From positions 160,793 to 224,792 of the forward strand of contig LQPU01000021.1 of the NCBI GenBank assembly GCA_002101905.1: DNA of 64,000 bases, read 5' to 3'. Positions 60,188 through 64,000 of this stretch are shown one piece after another. A program made the translations under genes and the position numbers. The stretch's first letter is position 1, and every line of letters starts with the position of its first letter. The stretch is from Mycobacterium shimoidei (GTDB lineage: Bacteria; Actinomycetota; Actinomycetes; Mycobacteriales; Mycobacteriaceae). The notes under the pieces were generated by a model. The model was given only the letters and a program-made list of their open reading frames with translations, had not been told where the DNA came from and did no database searches.

Positions 60188-61566
60188 GAGGTGAGCTCCT
60201 TTCGGCGGCGCGCGGCGATCGCCGCCGCGGCCACTACGACAAGCGCCAGGGCGGCGGATCCGCCGACCGCGACGATCAGCGGGGTGTAATTCTTCGGCGC
60301 GGGTTCGGGTGGTGCGGGGATGTGCTTCACCGGTGCCGTGTCGGGTTTGGCGGCGGCCGGCAGTTCCCAGGTCAGCGCCGCCATCGCATCCACGGTGCCG
60401 GCACCGACGAGGTTGGAGGGCGCGCGGGCCCCGTTGTGCGCGGTCGCGGTGATGCGGTGTATCACCTGCTGGGCGGTCAAATCGGGATACTTGCTGCGGA
60501 CCAGCGCCGCGACACCGGCAACGTAGCCGGCCGCGTAGCTGGTGCCGCTCAACGGAACCAACTGCTGGCGTTCATTGGGCAGCCCGTTGGCCAGACCGCC
60601 GTCGTCGCGGTTGCTCACCGACACGATGTTCTGCCCGGGTGCGGCGACGCCGACCCACGGGCCGGCCATGCTGAATTTGGCGGGCTGGCCGTCCGGCGTC
60701 AGCGCGGCCGCCGACAGCACATAGGGCTGCCACCACGAAGGGATGGACACCGACGTGACGCCTGCCCAGTTGCGGGGATCGTTGGGGCGGCTCAGGTCGG
60801 TAAGCGGATTGGACTCGCAGGCGATGCCGCCGGCCGAGCCGGTCGGACCGCTGTTGCCGCTGGCCGCGACGATCACCGCGTCTTTGTCCACGGCCGCATA
60901 GCGGATAGCGGCACCGAGCGCGGTTTGGTCGACGCTGCGGTCGGCGGGCAGGCAGGTCACCGAGGAGATGTCGATCACCCGGGCGCCGAGGTCGGCCGCG
61001 CGCACGATCGCCCGCGCCATCGCCGCCACGTCGAACGACACCTGCGCCAAAGTCGAGTCGCCGCCAGCCATTTTCGGCGAGAACTTCGCCGAGGCGGCGC
61101 GCAACGACAGCAACCGCGCCCCGGGTGCGACGCCGGCGAAGCCGTCGTCGCCGGGCTGGCCGGCGATGATGCCGGCCACCAGGGTGCCATGTCCGTCGCA
61201 GTCGGTCAGGCCGTCGCTGGTTTCGATGTAGTCGCCGCCGGGGTCGACGTTGGGCAGCCGGGGACCCGGACGCACACCGGTGTCGATGACGGCCACCAAC
61301 TGACCGTCGCCCCGGGAAATCTTCCACACCGCAGGCAGATTCATCATCTGCTGGTTGGCGGTAATGGCACCGGGATCCGTTCCGGGCATGACGCCCGAGA
61401 CAGTGCATTCCCCGCGTTGCTCCATCGGCTGGACCGGCCCCGGCGCGCCGTTGGGTGGCGGCACGGCAGGGTCGACCACGGGCGGGCTGATCGCCGCAGC
61501 CGGTGGACACACCCACGTCGCCGCGGTCAAAACCGCGGCGACGCAGGCTAGCCCGGCACGAATCAT
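60184..61566 (-). CDS. mycP3: mycosin-3, subtilisin-like protease of ESX-3
   Basis: The product has 460 residues (461 in M. tuberculosis). ATG 61566 overlaps the eccD3 stop (ATGA). Signal peptide residues 1-26 are followed by the subtilase domain with triad D95 (VAVIDTGV), H126 (DCDGHGTLVAG) and S343 (LSGTSYAAGY), plus oxyanion N238 (AASGNSG). A Pro-rich linker and C-terminal membrane helix (LIVAVGGSAALALVVVAAAAI) plus a basic tail anchor it. MycP stabilises the ESX complex on its periplasmic side. Confidence 0.96.
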   Translation of the reverse strand: MIRAGLACVAAVLTAATWVCPPAAAISPPVVDPAVPPPNGAPGPVQPMEQRGECTVSGVMPGTDPGAITANQQMMNLPAVWKISRGDGQLVAVIDTGVRPGPRLPNVDPGGDYIETSDGLTDCDGHGTLVAGIIAGQPGDDGFAGVAPGARLLSLRAASAKFSPKMAGGDSTLAQVSFDVAAMARAIVRAADLGARVIDISSVTCLPADRSVDQTALGAAIRYAAVDKDAVIVAASGNSGPTGSAGGIACESNPLTDLSRPNDPRNWAGVTSVSIPSWWQPYVLSAAALTPDGQPAKFSMAGPWVGVAAPGQNIVSVSNRDDGGLANGLPNERQQLVPLSGTSYAAGYVAGVAALVRSKYPDLTAQQVIHRITATAHNGARAPSNLVGAGTVDAMAALTWELPAAAKPDTAPVKHIPAPPEPAPKNYTPLIVAVGGSAALALVVVAAAAIAARRRKELTS

Positions 61567-62984
61567 CGATTGAGCACCCAGCTGAACAGCCCGACCAGGT
61601 AGGCCATCACCGGGATCAGCGACGCGTCGATGCCGGCCGCGGCAAAGCCGAGCAGCCGACGCACCGGTAGCGAATAACTGTCCGGCGATCCGATCGCCGG
61701 GTTCAGCGCGACCACCACCCAGGCCAGCACCAGCACGGCCAGCGCGACGCCCGCGCACAGCGCGGCGACGTAGCGCCCCGTCGAGGTGTAGAGCACCAGC
61801 AGCGCCGCCGCGACCAGATACGGCTGGGCAAGCAGCCAGGCTTTGCAGGCGGCCGAATCCCACACCCGGGCGCGCAGCGCGGCAGCGGTCGCCGTTGCTG
61901 CCACTACATACCAGCCCCACGCCGAGAGCGTCTCGGGCCGCACGGCGATCGCCAACGACCCCAGCACACTGAGCAACACCGCAGCAGCGATGAATCCGGT
62001 CTGGTGCGCGTCGCTGATCCGGACCCGCCGCGGCAAATCCTGCAGCACACGCAACGGGGGCGCCGACGGAGTGGGATCGCCGGGCGCCGGAATGACCGGT
62101 AGCGGCAACCGCGCCCACAGCGCCGACAGTTGCGGTGCCTCGACGGCAACGAGCAGCGCCACCACTATCAGTCCACAGCCCAGGCTGAGCAGCGGTAGCT
62201 GCCAGACCGACTGGACCGCCGCGGCCAGCAACACGCTGGCGCCTAAAACTACTGTGGCAGTGAAGAATTCGATGGCCTGCACAGGCTCGCGGCGCGGCAG
62301 GATGATGCTGATCAGCGACCACGCGGCAACTCCGGCGGCGGCCAGCATCACGTGTTCGGGGCCGAAGCTGCCCGGCACGGCCAATGCCAGCGCGGCGGCG
62401 ATCGGCACCAGCGCCGTCGCCGAAAGGGTCATCGCCACCCGTGTGGAACGTGCCGTCAGGCCGGCCAGCGCGGTGAGCACCGCAATAGCGCCTACCACGA
62501 ACAGCCCGGCGTTCATCCCGGTGGCCACCCGGTGCGCGGTCGCGAAACCGGTTGCCACGATTACGAATCCAACGACTGCGGCCAGCGCCCCACGCTGGAT
62601 GTGGGTGATTCCCCACGGCTTCAACCGCGACTCGGAGAAGATCATTGCCGCGTCGGCGATGTCCTCGACGATGCCGGGCGCGGCGGGGCCGGGGGGCACC
62701 GGTTGCAACGCGAGCAGGTCGCCGTCGACGACGCCGACGGTGTCCAGACTGGCGTCCAGGCTGAACGGCGCTCCGCCGATCGGGGCAAGACTCAGCCGGG
62801 TGGGTGTTGCCTCGTCAGCGATATCGCCGTTGTCGGCGGCATCTTGACCAGTTGTGGGAACCACCAAACGCTGGACCGCAGGCAAGATTTCGCGCAGCGG
62901 TAGCTCGGCGGGCAAAGCCATTTCCGTCAACCGGCTCTCGGCGAGGATGGCAACCCGCACGATCGGCATCACGGCGCTCGACAT
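61563..62984 (-). CDS. eccD3: ESX-3 membrane channel component EccD3
   Basis: The product has 473 residues (472 in M. tuberculosis). The N-terminal ubiquitin-like domain (residues 1-100: PIVRVAILAESRLTEMALPA, GVVDGDLLALQPVPPG) is followed by a linker and eleven hydrophobic helices. EccD lines the membrane pore region of ESX type VII systems. It is coupled to mycP3 by a 4-nt overlap and follows espG3 by 57 nt. Confidence 0.95.
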   Translation of the reverse strand: MSSAVMPIVRVAILAESRLTEMALPAELPLREILPAVQRLVVPTTGQDAADNGDIADEATPTRLSLAPIGGAPFSLDASLDTVGVVDGDLLALQPVPPGPAAPGIVEDIADAAMIFSESRLKPWGITHIQRGALAAVVGFVIVATGFATAHRVATGMNAGLFVVGAIAVLTALAGLTARSTRVAMTLSATALVPIAAALALAVPGSFGPEHVMLAAAGVAAWSLISIILPRREPVQAIEFFTATVVLGASVLLAAAVQSVWQLPLLSLGCGLIVVALLVAVEAPQLSALWARLPLPVIPAPGDPTPSAPPLRVLQDLPRRVRISDAHQTGFIAAAVLLSVLGSLAIAVRPETLSAWGWYVVAATATAAALRARVWDSAACKAWLLAQPYLVAAALLVLYTSTGRYVAALCAGVALAVLVLAWVVVALNPAIGSPDSYSLPVRRLLGFAAAGIDASLIPVMAYLVGLFSWVLNR

Positions 62985-63041
62985 CAGCGGATCCTCGGAC
63001 GTTGGTGGGACATGAGTTCTCTTTCTCTCGGTGAATCTGGG

Positions 63042-63899
63042 CTAGGTGGACACAGTGAAGTCTCGTGACAGCCGCTTGCCCGGAAACCATTCCTCGTCCG
63101 GGAGCGTCGCGATCAGTTGTTCGATGGCGACGGCGATCGCAAATGGTGTTCCGGGACTGAACGTCGACACCCATTCGCCGTCGAAGGCGCGCGACGGCGC
63201 GACCAGCACCCGGCCCGCGGTGGTGTCGACGATGCTCATCCCGACTTCGGTGGTGGCGTGCCGACCGTCACGGCGGCAACCGGCGACGACCTCGACATAG
63301 CTGCGGGGACCGTTGAACACCGATTCCACAACCGGCCGTGCGGATTCCGGAATACCGAGGTACTCGAGCACCTCGACGAGCGGTGTGCCGTTGCGCAGCC
63401 GCTCGTCAGCCCGCGCACCGACCCGGGCCGGCATGCTGAACTCGTCGAAGCGCGCGGGCGGTCGCTGCGCCAGTCCCACTCCCAGCACCGGCACCAATGC
63501 CCGCGCGTCGTCGATACGCATCGACGTGAAGGTGACCAGTTGCGCATTGCGCAGCGCCACGACGGTTTTGTCGCCGCGACATGCCACGATGCCGCGCAGC
63601 ATGTCGCCGCGGGCAGGCCCGGTGTTCGGTCCCACGTAGCGCAGGTCCAGCCACCGTTCCGGAAAGCAAACCACCCGGATCCACTCGCCCACCGCGGGGT
63701 TGATCACCCCGTCGGCGGAGATGAGTCTCATCCGGGTCAGTTCGGCTTTCTGCCGCTCGACGAACGCGCCGCGTTGGCCGGCGTCGGTGTAAGGCGGGGT
63801 GATTGCCAGCACCCACGGGAAGGTTCCCGCGCCAATGGAGTCGGCAATGAACCACGCCTGTTCGACGGTCAGCTCGACGGCGTTGGGTTCTGCGCCCAT
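63042..63899 (-). CDS. espG3: ESX-3 chaperone EspG3
   Basis: The product has 285 residues (295 in M. tuberculosis). It begins [20 protein letters not shown], with [22 protein letters not shown] and [20 protein letters not shown] typical of EspG. EspG3 binds the tip of PE5-PPE4-type substrates in the cytosol and keeps them soluble for ESX-3. It lies between esxH and eccD3, as in M. tuberculosis. Confidence 0.95.
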   Translation of the reverse strand: MGAEPNAVELTVEQAWFIADSIGAGTFPWVLAITPPYTDAGQRGAFVERQKAELTRMRLISADGVINPAVGEWIRVVCFPERWLDLRYVGPNTGPARGDMLRGIVACRGDKTVVALRNAQLVTFTSMRIDDARALVPVLGVGLAQRPPARFDEFSMPARVGARADERLRNGTPLVEVLEYLGIPESARPVVESVFNGPRSYVEVVAGCRRDGRHATTEVGMSIVDTTAGRVLVAPSRAFDGEWVSTFSPGTPFAIAVAIEQLIATLPDEEWFPGKRLSRDFTVST

Positions 63900-63921
63900 C
63901 TAACCTACGAGCCCGTCTTTG

Positions 63922-64000
63922 CTAGCCGCCCCATTTGGCGGCTTCGGCTTGGTCGCGGGCCAGCATCGCGGTGGTGTTGGTCTCATGGGTGCCCGCCATG
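63922..64000 (-). CDS. esxH: EsxH C-terminal end (partial)
   Basis: The reverse strand from the window edge reads MAGTHETNTTAMLARDQAEA, then AKWGG and stop (TAG at 63924-63922). This matches the C terminus of TB10.4/EsxH, including the HExN segment and the final AAKWGG. EsxH with EsxG is secreted by ESX-3 and takes part in iron acquisition. The N-terminal three quarters lie beyond the window. Confidence 0.93.
   Translation of the reverse strand, partial: MAGTHETNTTAMLARDQAEAAKWGG

Noticed and set aside
61567..62616. N-terminal extension of the mycP3 frame to 810 codons
   Set aside because: The extra 350 codons are arginine/glycine-rich and antisense-like relative to eccD3; the signal peptide and the ATGA junction place the start at 61566.

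Overview
The window looks like a chromosomal segment of a Mycobacterium, probably a slow grower. It is GC-rich with many GTG starts and 4-nt ATGA/GTGA gene overlaps. It carries mycobacterial hallmark genes: ESX-3 components, MmpS/MmpL, F420-type luciferase-like oxidoreductases, an EtfD-type Fe-S oxidoreductase and mycothiol-linked DinB-like proteins. Compared from memory with M. tuberculosis H37Rv, most of the backbone follows the Rv0289-Rv0338 region in reverse orientation, with extra genes at several points. No transposase, integrase, rRNA or CRISPR array was seen. One tRNA gene (tRNA-Gly, anticodon CCC) is present.

Region 1 (1-12.6 kb): the end of a membrane protein gene; a TetR regulator and enoyl-CoA hydratase pair; a TetR-mmpS-mmpL operon; then a molybdenum hydroxylase locus. 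The locus has a MocA-like gene and a shrunken XdhC gene on one strand. Divergent from them are CoxL-, CoxG-, CoxM- and CoxS-like genes. An F420-type oxidoreductase and a lipoprotein follow. Region 2 (12.6-24.7 kb): a second F420-type oxidoreductase, two small one-pass Thr/Pro-rich proteins, etfD behind a double palindromic operator, aspC, rmlA, two small enzymes, two tandem DUF7159-type proteins and dcd.

Region 3 (24.7-36.4 kb) is accessory-looking. It has tRNA-Gly, a 400-bp gene-poor gap, a membrane adenylate/guanylate cyclase, a DUF456 membrane protein, two LysM proteins, a DinB-like plus DsbA-like pair, mtnA, an alpha/beta hydrolase, an L,D-transpeptidase-like protein, a PxGAPV-repeat exported protein, an exported hydrolase-like domain protein and a FadD. 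Region 4 (36.4-43.7 kb) is an envelope cluster: GH16, GT39-like and GH16 genes, then the Rv0313-like, DUF7159-type and Hsp70-like (Rv0312-like) genes.

Region 5 (43.7-54 kb): a P450 with a divergent TetR and a perfect 22-bp palindrome between them; an Rv0311-like gene; a TetR plus SnoaL pair; a secreted PE-PPE-domain hydrolase; an Rv0309-like L,D-transpeptidase; two coupled genes resembling ESX accessory or substrate proteins; PAP2 phosphatase; an Rv0307c-like gene. Region 6 (53.3-64 kb): overlapping bluB, sulfatase and Stf0 sulfotransferase genes; a methyltransferase; an amidohydrolase overlapping an alpha/beta hydrolase; and, convergent to these, the ESX-3 genes eccE3, mycP3, eccD3, espG3 and the end of esxH.

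The most unusual theme is a set of four proteins with an actin/Hsp70-like cytosolic domain, one membrane helix and a long proline-rich exported tail. Three have degenerate nucleotide motifs (DUF7159 type) and one has intact Hsp70 motifs. The adjacent two share a C-terminal YLxLPxVxVPIP-type motif.
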